A stretch of DNA of 12,346 nt, taken from positions 1 to 12,346 of the forward strand of contig JAJUIM010000027.1 of NCBI GenBank assembly GCA_029267645.1. The letters run 5' to 3'. The stretch is from Microbacterium sp. (GTDB taxonomy: Bacteria; Actinomycetota; Actinomycetes; Actinomycetales; Microbacteriaceae). The translations under genes were made by a program, and so were the position numbers. Under the pieces are notes generated by a model that was not told the DNA's origin, did not search any database, and saw nothing but the letters and a program-made list of their open reading frames with translations. Below, in pieces: positions 1-6,754 of this stretch (its first letter is position 1; every line of letters starts with the position of its first letter).

Positions 1-1070
1 GCCTCGCCCGCCTCGACGACGGCACGCTCGGCGCCCGCCGAGACGCGGATCCGGTCAGGCGCGCCCTCCCCCGCGACGAGCGAGAAGGATCCGTCGATGC
101 GACGCGCGTACGCGGCGTCGTGCGGCGGGGCGGGCGGCGCGAGGCTCGGGGTCTCCTGCGATCGCGGATCCTCCTCGAGCGCCTCGAGGAGGAGCGAGAC
201 GAGGCGCTGGTCGCCCGCCTGGCACCCCTGCGCGTTCGCCGTGACGACGACGGCGAGCTCGCGCGACGGGTCGCCGTAGACGATCTGGCCGCCGAGGCCG
301 AACATCATCCACCCGCCGCCCGGCGGCAGCCAGATCTGGGCGCCATAGCCGGCCCGCAGCGGGCCGCCCCACGTCTGCATCGAGGGGTCGCTGCGCCGCG
401 CGATCGCCTGCTCGACGACCTCGGCGGGCAGCACGCGAACGCCGCCTCTGGCGCCGCCGCCCACGAGCATCTCGGCGATCGCGAGCAGGTCGCGGGGGCG
501 GCACACGAGCCCGGACCCGCCGTGACCGACGCCGTCCGGGCCGCGCAGCACCCGCAGGTCGTCGCCCGCGCCGAGCGGCGCGAACAGCCGCTCGCGCAGC
601 ACCCGCTCGAGCGGCGCGCCGTGCGCGCGTTCCGCGATCGCCGAGAGCACGTACGAGCCGCTCGTGTCGTAGGTGAAGATCGTGCCTGGCGCGTGGGTCG
701 GCGGCACGCGGAAGTACGACGCGAGCCAGTCGGGCTCGCCCTCACGGTAGGTCGTGCGCGCGTGCGGGCCGCGCATCGAGAGCACGTCGGCGATCGTCGT
801 GCGCGCCACGAGGTCGTGCACAGGGCCGAACTCGGGCAGATGGGCTGCGACGGGGTCGTCGAGGCGCAGGGCGCCGTCATGCGCGAGGCCGAGGATCGCG
901 AGCCCCGTGAGCGACTTCGCGACCGAGTACATGCGGTGCGGCACGTGCGGGCCGTGCGGATCCGACGCCGCGCTGTGCACGAGGCGGCCCGCGACGCTCA
1001 CCTCGAGCGAGTGCAGGACGATGTCGTGCGCGGCGGCCCGCTCGACGAGGCGCGCGAGGCCGCCCGTCAT
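1..1070 (-). CDS. Beta-lactamase-fold serine hydrolase (class C / family VIII esterase type), C-terminus outside the window
   Basis: Partial gene: 356 codons are visible and the 3' end is cut by the window start. The family contains penicillin-binding proteins, class C beta-lactamases, D-aminopeptidases and family VIII esterases, all of which form an acyl-serine intermediate. The SxxK nucleophile motif is at residues 49-52 (S-V-A-K) after a short N-terminal strand. The tyrosine motif is at 134-136 (Y-D-T, with S-G following, where the usual form is YxN). The third motif region is G-L-G-G-Q near 258-262, in place of HxG or KTG. No signal peptide is seen, so a cytoplasmic enzyme is likely. The ATG overlaps the stop of the upstream oxidoreductase as ATGA (1067-1070), and a GGAGG-type ribosome binding site lies about 10 bases upstream, which fixes the start. 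In this sugar operon a de-esterification, deacylation or lactonase role is more plausible than antibiotic resistance, but that is inference. Confidence 0.88.
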   Translation of the reverse strand, partial: MTGGLARLVERAAAHDIVLHSLEVSVAGRLVHSAASDPHGPHVPHRMYSVAKSLTGLAILGLAHDGALRLDDPVAAHLPEFGPVHDLVARTTIADVLSMRGPHARTTYREGEPDWLASYFRVPPTHAPGTIFTYDTSGSYVLSAIAERAHGAPLERVLRERLFAPLGAGDDLRVLRGPDGVGHGGSGLVCRPRDLLAIAEMLVGGGARGGVRVLPAEVVEQAIARRSDPSMQTWGGPLRAGYGAQIWLPPGGGWMMFGLGGQIVYGDPSRELAVVVTANAQGCQAGDQRLVSLLLEALEEDPRSQETPSLAPPAPPHDAAYARRIDGSFSLVAGEGAPDRIRVSAGAERAVVEAGE

Positions 1071-2206
1071 GCGCGCGGCCCCTCCGCGAACGGGCTGCCG
1101 ATGCGCGCGAACGTCGCCTCGGCGGCGAGGGCGCGCTCGAGCTCGCGCTCGATGCCGGGGATCACGCGGCGCGTGCCGAGGTCGTCGTCGCGGCGCTCGA
1201 CCCAGGCGGCGGGCACGGGGCGCGGCGCGGGCGCGGTGACGACGCCGTCGACGAGCCGCATGAAGGCGCCCGTCTCGAGAAGCGGCGCCCGGAGCGCCCG
1301 GCCGTCCTCCCGAGCGGCGAGCAGGTCCTCGAGCAGGTCGACCGATGTCGCGGCCACGCGCTCGCGCACCTCGCCCGAGGCGTCGCGGCGCTCGACGACG
1401 TCGGTCTTGTACCAGAACCGCAGCGCGCCGCGGTCGCCCGCGACCTCGACGTACGGGTCGTTGTGGGCCGCCGCCGCGAGCGTCACGGCCGTCGTGAGCC
1501 GTGCGCCGGAGGCGAGCGAGAAGATCGCGACCGACGTGTCGTCGGCCTCGATGTCGTTCGCTCGCCGCAGGTCGAGCTCGAGCGCGCGCACGTCCTCCGA
1601 CCGCGTCGCGCCCGCGATCGCGAGGGCCGTCGCGGTCGCGTGCGCGAGCGGGTTCGTCAGCACGCCGTCGGCGACGACCCGGCCGTCGAGCGTGCGGCGC
1701 CCCGCCCACGCCGAGCGTCGCCAGTACGCCTCGTCGCGCACCCATGCGCCCGTGGCCGAGAAGCGCGCGACCTCCCCGATCTCGCCCGCCGCGACCCGCG
1801 TCCTGACGAGCTCGATCGCGGCCGATCCGAGGCTCTGGAAGCCGATCTGCACGCGCACGCCGGCGCGCTCCGCGATGTCTCGCAGACGCTCGAACTCGTC
1901 GAGCGTCGCGGTCGTGGGCTTCTCGAGCAGGATGTCGTTGCCGCGCTGGGCGGCCGCTGCCGCGAGCGCGAAGTGGGTGTGGATCGGCGTGCAGATGACG
2001 ACGACGTCCGTGAGGCCCGCGTCGATGAGGGCCGCGCCGTCGTCGAATCGGCGCACGTCGTCGGGGAGCGCGGACGGCTCGGGCGGGTGCGGATCCGCGA
2101 CGGCGGCGAGCACGACGCGCCCCTGCTCGTGGAGGCGCAGGGCTCGCGCGAGGTGGCTGCGCCCGTGGCCGCCCGTGCCGATGAGGCCGAGCCGGGGCGC
2201 GCTCAC
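1067..2206 (-). CDS. Gfo/Idh/MocA family oxidoreductase (DUF6807-associated)
   Basis: A 379-residue NAD(P)-dependent sugar or cyclitol dehydrogenase of the glucose-fructose oxidoreductase / inositol dehydrogenase family. The N-terminal Rossmann fold shows G-T-G-G-H-G (residues 10-15). An acidic residue, D38, ends the second strand, which favours NAD(H). The family E-K-P signature is at 95-97. The C-terminal alpha/beta domain carries N185 and H189 in an N-P-L-A-H stretch, at the place where this family keeps its catalytic histidine. The GTG start at 2206 overlaps the upstream DUF6807 stop as GTGA (2203-2206). The reading frame stays open well upstream, but that part is low-complexity Arg/Ala/Gly sequence antisense-like to the DUF6807 gene, so the GTG start is preferred. 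The stop overlaps the serine hydrolase start. The tight pairing with DUF6807 suggests that the two act on the same substrate. The exact substrate cannot be read from the sequence. Confidence 0.93.
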   Translation of the reverse strand: MSAPRLGLIGTGGHGRSHLARALRLHEQGRVVLAAVADPHPPEPSALPDDVRRFDDGAALIDAGLTDVVVICTPIHTHFALAAAAAQRGNDILLEKPTTATLDEFERLRDIAERAGVRVQIGFQSLGSAAIELVRTRVAAGEIGEVARFSATGAWVRDEAYWRRSAWAGRRTLDGRVVADGVLTNPLAHATATALAIAGATRSEDVRALELDLRRANDIEADDTSVAIFSLASGARLTTAVTLAAAAHNDPYVEVAGDRGALRFWYKTDVVERRDASGEVRERVAATSVDLLEDLLAAREDGRALRAPLLETGAFMRLVDGVVTAPAPRPVPAAWVERRDDDLGTRRVIPGIERELERALAAEATFARIGSPFAEGPRA

Positions 2207-3024
2207 GCCGCGACCCCCGCCTCGAGCGCCCGCGCCGCGTCGAGCGCGAGGCGCATGGGATCCGCGCCGGGACCCGCGATCGCGACCGCGAGGTCGAGCG
2301 CGAGCGCGCCGCCCGCGGGGATCACGCGGCGGCCCTCGACCGCGACGGCGGGGCCGAAGCCGACGTAGCCCTCGGTGCGGACGAACCACGGCATGCCGCC
2401 TGTCGTCGCGGCCGCGAGCGTCGCCTCGGGCGCCTGGAGCGTGATCCACGGCGAGCGCGAGCCGTGCGCGGCCTCGACGCCCGCGCCGTCGGCCGTCGCG
2501 ACGTCGGCCGCAGCGAACGGCGTGCGCCAGAAGATGCCGCCGTAGAAGGCGCCGTCGCGCCCGTTCGTGTGCGGGCTGCCGATCGATACGTCGGCGTCGA
2601 ACGCCGCAAGCGACGACCGCCAGGCGAGCGCCCACCCGCCGTCGATCTCGGTCGCCTCGAGCTCGCGATCCTCGACGATGAGGCGGCGCCCCGCGCGGTC
2701 GCGCCAGTCGATGCGGGCGCGCAGGGCGGTCTCGGACGCCTCGAGCGAGGCGACCTCCTGCGTGCCGTGGTTGTCCAGCCACGTGGATCCGCTGCCCGCG
2801 ACGAAGGTGCGTCCGCCCCAGAAGGTCGTGCCGTCGACGTCGGCGAGCGCGAGGCTCGCGCCGAGGTGATGGGCGTGATCGTCGGGGCCGACGTCGGTGA
2901 CGGCGACGCCCTCCGCCGTCGCCGCCGTGAGGTGGGGTCGCGGGGACAGGCGAGCCTCGAGGCCCGAGCCGTCGTGCAGCTCGGCGACGACGGCGCCCGC
3001 GGCGCGGAGCCGGGCGCGGCTCAC
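2203..3024 (-). CDS. DUF6807 / PmoA-like family protein
   Basis: A 273-residue protein of the DUF6807 family, often labelled 'PmoA family' although it is not the particulate methane monooxygenase subunit. Recognition rests on the N-terminal R-P-H-L (29-32), the histidine-rich P-D-D-H-A-H-H-L-G (47-55), the F-W-G-G after it (68-71) and D-N-H-G-T-Q at 84-89. Later aromatic- and glycine-rich stretches include one near G-A-F-Y-G-G-I-F-W. No signal peptide or membrane segment is seen, so it is probably a soluble cytoplasmic beta-rich protein. The D-D-H-x-H-H cluster could bind a metal or a sugar. The GTG start at 3024 overlaps the LacI stop (GTGA, 3021-3024), with GGGGAG at 3031-3036 as ribosome binding site. 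It is followed immediately by a Gfo/Idh oxidoreductase. Its biochemical function is not established to my knowledge. An enzyme or sugar-binding role in glycan catabolism is inferred from context. Confidence 0.85.
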   Translation of the reverse strand: MSRARLRAAGAVVAELHDGSGLEARLSPRPHLTAATAEGVAVTDVGPDDHAHHLGASLALADVDGTTFWGGRTFVAGSGSTWLDNHGTQEVASLEASETALRARIDWRDRAGRRLIVEDRELEATEIDGGWALAWRSSLAAFDADVSIGSPHTNGRDGAFYGGIFWRTPFAAADVATADGAGVEAAHGSRSPWITLQAPEATLAAATTGGMPWFVRTEGYVGFGPAVAVEGRRVIPAGGALALDLAVAIAGPGADPMRLALDAARALEAGVAA

Positions 3025-4037
3025 GCCCTGCTCCCCGTGCTCGCGCGCTCGGTGAGCTCGGGCGCGAAGACGATCGGCTCGCGGTCGGCGTCGCCGCGCA
3101 TCTCGGCCTGCAGCGCCTGCCACGTGCGCTCGCCGACGTCGCCGAGCCGCGCCGTCATGGTCGTGAGGCTCGGCGACGAGAAGCGTGAGAAGGGGATGTC
3201 GTCGAAGCCCGCGACCGAGAGCTCCTCGGGCACGCGCACGCCCTCCTCGTCGAGGCGGCCGAGCAGCCCGAGCGCGACGACGTCGTTGAACGCGATCGCA
3301 GCCGTCGCGCCCGTCGCCTGGAGGTCGGGCCACGCGGCGTAGCCGTCCTCGAACGAGAAGCCGCACGCGACGTCGACGATCTCGACGCTCGGGTGCACGG
3401 AGCGCACGAGGTCGAGGCCCTCCTGGCGGGCCATGTTCGAGCGGGCGTCTGGCGGGCCCGCGAGGTAGGCGATGCGCGTATGCCCCTGGCCGACGAGGTG
3501 CTCGGCGAGCTGCCGCACGCCGTCGGCGTAGTCGATGAGCACGCTCGCCGCACGCTTGCCCGTCGTGCGGTTGAGCACGACGACGGGCTCGATGCGCGGC
3601 AGCAGCTCGAGCAGCTGCGCGCGCGACATGCGGGGCGCGAAGAGCGCGATGGCGTCGGTGCGGTTGCGGATGTCGAGCGCGACGTCGGCCTCGCCGTCGA
3701 CGTTCTCGAGCGTGTCGGCGATGAGCACGCGGTAGCCGTCGCGCTCGGCCGCGCGGTGCAGGCCGTGCAGCACCTGGTGGAACATGGGGTTCGCGAGGTC
3801 GGGCACGACGACGCCGATCGTGCGGCTCGTGCCGAGCGAGAGGGATCGCGCGGTCTCGCTGCGCGTGTACCCCAGCTCATCGACGGCGCGGCGCACGCGC
3901 TCGGCGATCTCCTCGTTGACGGTCGCGACGCCGTTCATGACGCGCGACACGGTCGCCTTCGACACCCCCGCCGCCTCGGCGATGTCGGAGATGGTCGTCA
4001 CGCGGGACGGTGTGCGGCGCGCTCGTCTGCCTGCCAT
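3021..4037 (-). CDS. LacI-family transcriptional repressor
   Basis: A 338-residue regulator of normal LacI/GalR length. The N-terminal helix-turn-helix begins T-I-S-D-I-A-E-A-A-G-V-S at about residues 15-26, with the recognition helix S-K-A-T-V-S-R-V-M-N (26-35). The hinge helix region A-R-S-L is at 63-66, and the periplasmic-binding-protein-like effector domain follows (G-V-V-V-P-D-L near 74-80, ending with the conserved S-V-A-G-F-D-D-I-P stretch). It should bind an imperfect palindrome with a central CG and release it on binding a sugar. It is the second gene of the minus-strand operon. Its ATG lies three bases after the GH43 stop, and its GAGGA ribosome binding site (4045-4049) is inside the last GH43 codons, so translation is coupled to the glycosidase. 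The two GAGAAACCG operator-like sites in this window are the obvious targets (inference), which would make it autoregulatory and also a regulator of the divergent operon. Confidence 0.96.
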   Translation of the reverse strand: MAGRRARRTPSRVTTISDIAEAAGVSKATVSRVMNGVATVNEEIAERVRRAVDELGYTRSETARSLSLGTSRTIGVVVPDLANPMFHQVLHGLHRAAERDGYRVLIADTLENVDGEADVALDIRNRTDAIALFAPRMSRAQLLELLPRIEPVVVLNRTTGKRAASVLIDYADGVRQLAEHLVGQGHTRIAYLAGPPDARSNMARQEGLDLVRSVHPSVEIVDVACGFSFEDGYAAWPDLQATGATAAIAFNDVVALGLLGRLDEEGVRVPEELSVAGFDDIPFSRFSSPSLTTMTARLGDVGERTWQALQAEMRGDADREPIVFAPELTERASTGSRA

Positions 4038-4040
4038 GGG

Positions 4041-5555
4041 TCAATCCTCGTCCAGATCGATTCGGAACCGCGTGAACGCGGCGACGGATTCGGGGCGCCC
4101 GCGGCCGCTCCCGCTGAACAGCACGACCTCGGCGCCGATCCACTGCCCCTCGGCCATGTCGATGCGCGGATCGATCTCGACGCCGTCCTCGCCGCCGACG
4201 CGGGCGCGGATGGCGCCCTCGTCCGTCACGGCGAGCTCGACCTCGGTCTCGGGCCCCTCGAGCGGCACGCTCGCGACGACCGACTCCTCGAGATCATCGC
4301 GCCTGCGGATCGCGACGACCGCGGCGGCGCCGTCGGCGGTGCGACGCACGCCCGCCCACGCGTAGTCGAGGCCGAGGATCGCGAGCCCGCCGCGGGCGCC
4401 GTCCTCGCCGTCCACGCGCACGCCGACGCGCGCGCGGAAGGCCGTGCCCGGCACCGGCTGGCCGATCACGCGCCGCAGCGTGCGGAGGTTCCCCGCGTCG
4501 TCCGCCGACCGGATCCGCAGCGCGCCGTCGCCGGGCGCGAGCGCGTCGTCATCGGGGTTCGATTGCCACGTCCACGTCGGCCCCGGCGCGCCCACGGCGA
4601 AGTCGTCGTCCGCCGCGAGCGTGCGCGCGCCCTGCCGCGTGCCGTGCGGCGTGGGGTGCGACAGCACGGGCTCGGCCGGCCCGCCCTCGACGGCGGCGCC
4701 CATGACGGGCCAGCCATCGTCGCCCCACGCCATCGGCTGCAGGTGCACGACCCTGCCGACGGGGCCGCGATCCTGGAAGTGCACGAACCAGTCCCGGCCG
4801 TCGCGCGCCTCGACCCACGCGCCCTGGTGCGGGCCGTTCACGGGCGTGCCGCCCTGCGCGAGCACGACGCGCGCCTCGTACGGACCGAACGGATCCGAGG
4901 CGCGGAAGACCGCCTGCCAGCCGGTCGCGACGCCGCCGGCCGGCGCGAAGATGTAGTAGTGCGCGCCGCGCCGGTGGAACTTCGGCCCCTCGATCGTCGT
5001 CCAGCCGTCGAGCTCGGCGCCGTCGATCACGTCGCGCGCGGGGCCCGTGACGCGGCGCAGCTCGCTGTCGACGGGCACGACCGTGAGCACGTTCTTGCGG
5101 CCCGCGCGCGACCTCGCCCAGCCGTGCACGAGATACGTCGCGCCGTCGTCGTCCCACAGCGGGCAGGGATCGATGAGCCCGAGCCCCGCGAGCAGCAGGC
5201 GGGGCTCGCTCCACGGCCCCTCGGGCTCGGGCGCCGTCACGACGAAGATGCCCTGATCGGGGTCGGGGTACACGATGACGTAGCGCCCGTCGTGGAAGCG
5301 GATCGACGGCGCCCACACGCCCTGTCCGTGCCGCGGTTCGCGGAACCACCCGCGCGGCTCGAGGGCCGGCAGCGCGTTCGCGACGCGCCGCCAGTTCACG
5401 AGGTCGTCCGAGACGTAGACCGGCAGGCCGGGGGCGCGCTGAAAGCTCGATGCGGTCAGCACGTACCGGTCGCCGACGCGGATCGCGTCGGGGTCCGGCA
5501 GATCCGCGTCGATGATCGGATTGCGATACAGGTGCTCGTCGTTGAGGCGTGACAT
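4041..5555 (-). CDS. Intracellular GH43 glycosidase (beta-xylosidase / alpha-L-arabinofuranosidase type)
   Basis: A 504-residue glycoside hydrolase family 43 enzyme. The five-bladed beta-propeller (about residues 8-300) retains all three catalytic acids. The general base is D21 in L-P-D-P-D, the pKa-modulating aspartate is D129 in L-I-D-P-C-P, and the general acid is E189 in T-I-E-G-P-K. The C-terminal part (about 310-504) is a beta-sandwich resembling the GH43 C-terminal / DUF1349 domain, which often shapes the active site of exo-acting members. There is no signal peptide, so it should act on imported oligosaccharides. The ATG at 5555 is chosen because AGGA lies 8 bases upstream and the protein then begins just before the N-P-I-I family start. 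A GTG at 5603 would add 16 residues translated through the operator. It is the first gene of the minus operon. The split between xyloside and arabinofuranoside specificity cannot be decided from the sequence. Confidence 0.93.
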   Translation of the reverse strand: MSRLNDEHLYRNPIIDADLPDPDAIRVGDRYVLTASSFQRAPGLPVYVSDDLVNWRRVANALPALEPRGWFREPRHGQGVWAPSIRFHDGRYVIVYPDPDQGIFVVTAPEPEGPWSEPRLLLAGLGLIDPCPLWDDDGATYLVHGWARSRAGRKNVLTVVPVDSELRRVTGPARDVIDGAELDGWTTIEGPKFHRRGAHYYIFAPAGGVATGWQAVFRASDPFGPYEARVVLAQGGTPVNGPHQGAWVEARDGRDWFVHFQDRGPVGRVVHLQPMAWGDDGWPVMGAAVEGGPAEPVLSHPTPHGTRQGARTLAADDDFAVGAPGPTWTWQSNPDDDALAPGDGALRIRSADDAGNLRTLRRVIGQPVPGTAFRARVGVRVDGEDGARGGLAILGLDYAWAGVRRTADGAAAVVAIRRRDDLEESVVASVPLEGPETEVELAVTDEGAIRARVGGEDGVEIDPRIDMAEGQWIGAEVVLFSGSGRGRPESVAAFTRFRIDLDED

Positions 5556-5571
5556 CAGCGCGATCCTACAC

Positions 5572-5587
5572 GAGAAACCGGTTCCCG
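5572..5587. promoter_or_regulatory. LacI-type operator-like site 1 (GAGAAACCG half-site)
   Basis: The 16 bases gagaaaccggttcccg share GAGAAACCG and the following TT with the second site at 6723. The core GAAACC/GGTTCC (5574-5585) is a dyad with five of six paired positions matching and a central CG, the usual shape of LacI-family operators. A perfect inverted repeat, ACCGG-ttc-CCGGT (5577-5589), overlaps it with a different centre. Its position in the divergent promoter region would let one repressor control both operons, including the LacI gene itself. The assignment to this LacI protein is inferred. Confidence 0.55.
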
Positions 5588-5619
5588 GTAGGATGTCTCC
5601 CACCGCTTCCCGACGGAAC

Positions 5620-5625
5620 GAGGAG
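5620..5625 (+). promoter_or_regulatory. Ribosome binding site of the M24-like gene (close spacing)
   Basis: GAGGAG ends only two bases before the ATG at 5628, which is closer than the usual 5-9 bases. No other in-frame start is nearby and the N-terminus fits the family, so the ATG is kept. The tight spacing may lower translation of this first gene. Confidence 0.5.
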
Positions 5626-5627
5626 AC

Positions 5628-6686
5628 ATGCGCTCACGCGACGATGCGTCAGCCGATCGCCCCCACAAGCTCCAGCGCCTGCGGCGCATCGCGGAGGATC
5701 GCGGGGCCGACGCGATCCGCCTCACCTCAGCTGCTGCCCTCGCGTGGCTATTCGACGGCGCCCGCACGGCCGTGCCGCTCGGCGGCGCGCCGGTGTTCTC
5801 GGCCACCGTCGACCGCGAGGGCGGGATCCGCGTCACGGCGCTCGCGAACGAGGCGGACCGGCTCGCCGAGGAGGAGCTCGCGGGCGTCGACGAGTGGGAG
5901 GTGATCCCCTGGCACGCGCCGCTCGACACCCTGCCGCCCGGCGCGCTCGCCGAGGCCGCCGTCGCGGCCGAGCTGCGCGACGCGCGCGCCTCGCTCCTCC
6001 CGGCCGAGACCGCGCGCTACCGATCCCTCGGCCGCGACACGGCCGAGGCCGTCACTCGCGTGCTGACCGGGGCGCGCCCCGACTGGACCGAGCGCCAGCT
6101 CGCGGGGCGGCTCGCGCGGGCGGCCTACGAGGTGGGCGCCGAGCCGGCCGTCGCGCTCGTGGCCGGCGCGGCCCGCGCGCGCGTGCAGCACCCGATCCCG
6201 ACCGACGAGCCGCTCGGCGATCGCTTCCTCGCGGTCGTCACGTTCGTGCGCGACGGCCTGCACGCCAGCATGTCGCGCTGGGCGACGTTCCGCGACCACG
6301 ACGCGTGGCGCGAGACCGAGGCGGCCCTGCGCGAGGTCGAGGCCGACGCGTTCGCCGCGACGCGGCGCGGCCGAGCGCTCGCCGACGCGCTGCGCGACAT
6401 CGCCGCGGCCTACGCGCACCGCGGGTTCGGCGACGACGCGTGGCGCGCCCACCACCAGGGCGGGCCGACGGGGTACGCGGGCCGCGACCCCAAGGCGCAC
6501 CCCTCGGCCGCCGAGACGCTCCGCGACGCGCAGGCCTTCGCCTGGAACCCCTGGGTGCCGGGCGCGAAGCTCGAGGACACGGTCATCGCGACGGCGGGCG
6601 GCATCGAGATCCTCACGCGGGATCCCGCGTGGCCCACGACCGAGGTGCGGGGCCTCGCGCGACCCCTCCCGCTGCCCCTCGATTGA
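5628..6686 (+). CDS. Creatinase/prolidase-fold (M24-like) protein with degenerate metal site
   Basis: A 352-residue protein with the two-domain layout of aminopeptidase P, prolidase and creatinase: a small N-terminal domain (about 1-120) and a pita-bread domain (about 125-345). Landmarks are H188 in Q-H-P-I-P-T-D, H276 in H-H-Q-G-G-P-T-G-Y, and E316 in K-L-E-D-T-V. By alignment from memory, the five metal ligands D-D-H-E-E of the active metallopeptidases read here as T205, S216, H276, N307 and E316. Three of the five are thus lost, and a dinuclear metal centre is unlikely. Creatinase itself is a metal-free member that uses a histidine, so a non-peptidase C-N or C-O hydrolytic role, or a binding role, is possible. 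It is the first gene of the rightward operon. Its stop codon overlaps the -35 element of the next promoter. No specific substrate can be assigned. Confidence 0.82.
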   Translation: MRSRDDASADRPHKLQRLRRIAEDRGADAIRLTSAAALAWLFDGARTAVPLGGAPVFSATVDREGGIRVTALANEADRLAEEELAGVDEWEVIPWHAPLDTLPPGALAEAAVAAELRDARASLLPAETARYRSLGRDTAEAVTRVLTGARPDWTERQLAGRLARAAYEVGAEPAVALVAGAARARVQHPIPTDEPLGDRFLAVVTFVRDGLHASMSRWATFRDHDAWRETEAALREVEADAFAATRRGRALADALRDIAAAYAHRGFGDDAWRAHHQGGPTGYAGRDPKAHPSAAETLRDAQAFAWNPWVPGAKLEDTVIATAGGIEILTRDPAWPTTEVRGLARPLPLPLD

Positions 6687-6712
6687 CCCGGACGCCCGAG
6701 CCGCGCCATAAT
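6683..6712 (+). promoter_or_regulatory. Internal sigma-70-type promoter for the Gfo/Idh-SDR-enolase genes
   Basis: TTGACC (6683-6688) and CATAAT (6707-6712) are separated by 18 bases, close to the -35/-10 consensus and rare in such GC-rich DNA. The -35 element includes the stop codon (6684-6686) of the M24-like gene. Transcription would start near 6719, just before the operator-like palindrome at 6723. Confidence 0.62.
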
Positions 6713-6722
6713 CGCCAGAGTC

Positions 6723-6738
6723 GAGAAACCGCTTTCTC
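6723..6738. promoter_or_regulatory. LacI-type operator-like site 2 (near-perfect palindrome)
   Basis: The sequence gagaaaccgctttctc is a 16-base dyad with seven of eight positions paired. It lies just downstream of the predicted transcription start and directly abuts the AGGAG ribosome binding site (6739-6743). It shares GAGAAACCG-n-TT with site 1 at 5572. A bound repressor here would act as a roadblock to transcription from the internal promoter and from the upstream one. Binding by the LacI protein of this locus is inferred. Confidence 0.68.
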
Positions 6739-6754
6739 AGGAGATGATCACCCC

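Larger units (their letters stand above)
5556..5627. promoter_or_regulatory. Divergent promoter region between the two operons
   Basis: A 72-base intergenic region separates the GH43 start (minus) from the M24-like gene start (plus), so it must hold promoters for both arms. TAGGAT occurs on the plus strand at 5589-5594 and could be a -10 element for the rightward operon. I see no good -35 partner. The same hexamer on the minus strand (5563-5568) is placed so that its AGGA serves as the GH43 ribosome binding site instead. An operator-like dyad lies between the two. Confidence 0.6.

Noticed and set aside
120..2444. Long plus-strand open frame of over 770 codons opposite the left operon
   Set aside because: Its translation is Arg/Ala/Ser-rich low-complexity sequence with no family features. 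It lies antisense to three well-recognised genes, and such frames arise by chance in very GC-rich coding DNA.
2203..3024. True particulate methane monooxygenase subunit (PmoA)
   Set aside because: The protein is soluble with no membrane helices. 'PmoA family' is only a legacy label for DUF6807 and does not imply methane oxidation.
3393..5552. Long plus-strand open frame opposite GH43 and LacI
   Set aside because: It is antisense to GH43 with intact catalytic acids and to LacI with a clear helix-turn-helix. The translation is His/Arg/Ala-biased without motifs.
5556..5603. GTG at 5603 as a longer start for GH43
   Set aside because: It would put 16 non-conserved residues over the operator and lacks a good ribosome binding site, whereas ATG 5555 has AGGA at 8 bases.
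5549..6754. Upstream extension of the second Gfo/Idh frame through the M24-like gene
   Set aside because: The extension is Arg-rich out-of-frame sequence of the M24-like gene and crosses the promoter and operator. The ATG at 6755 starts directly before the Rossmann motif.
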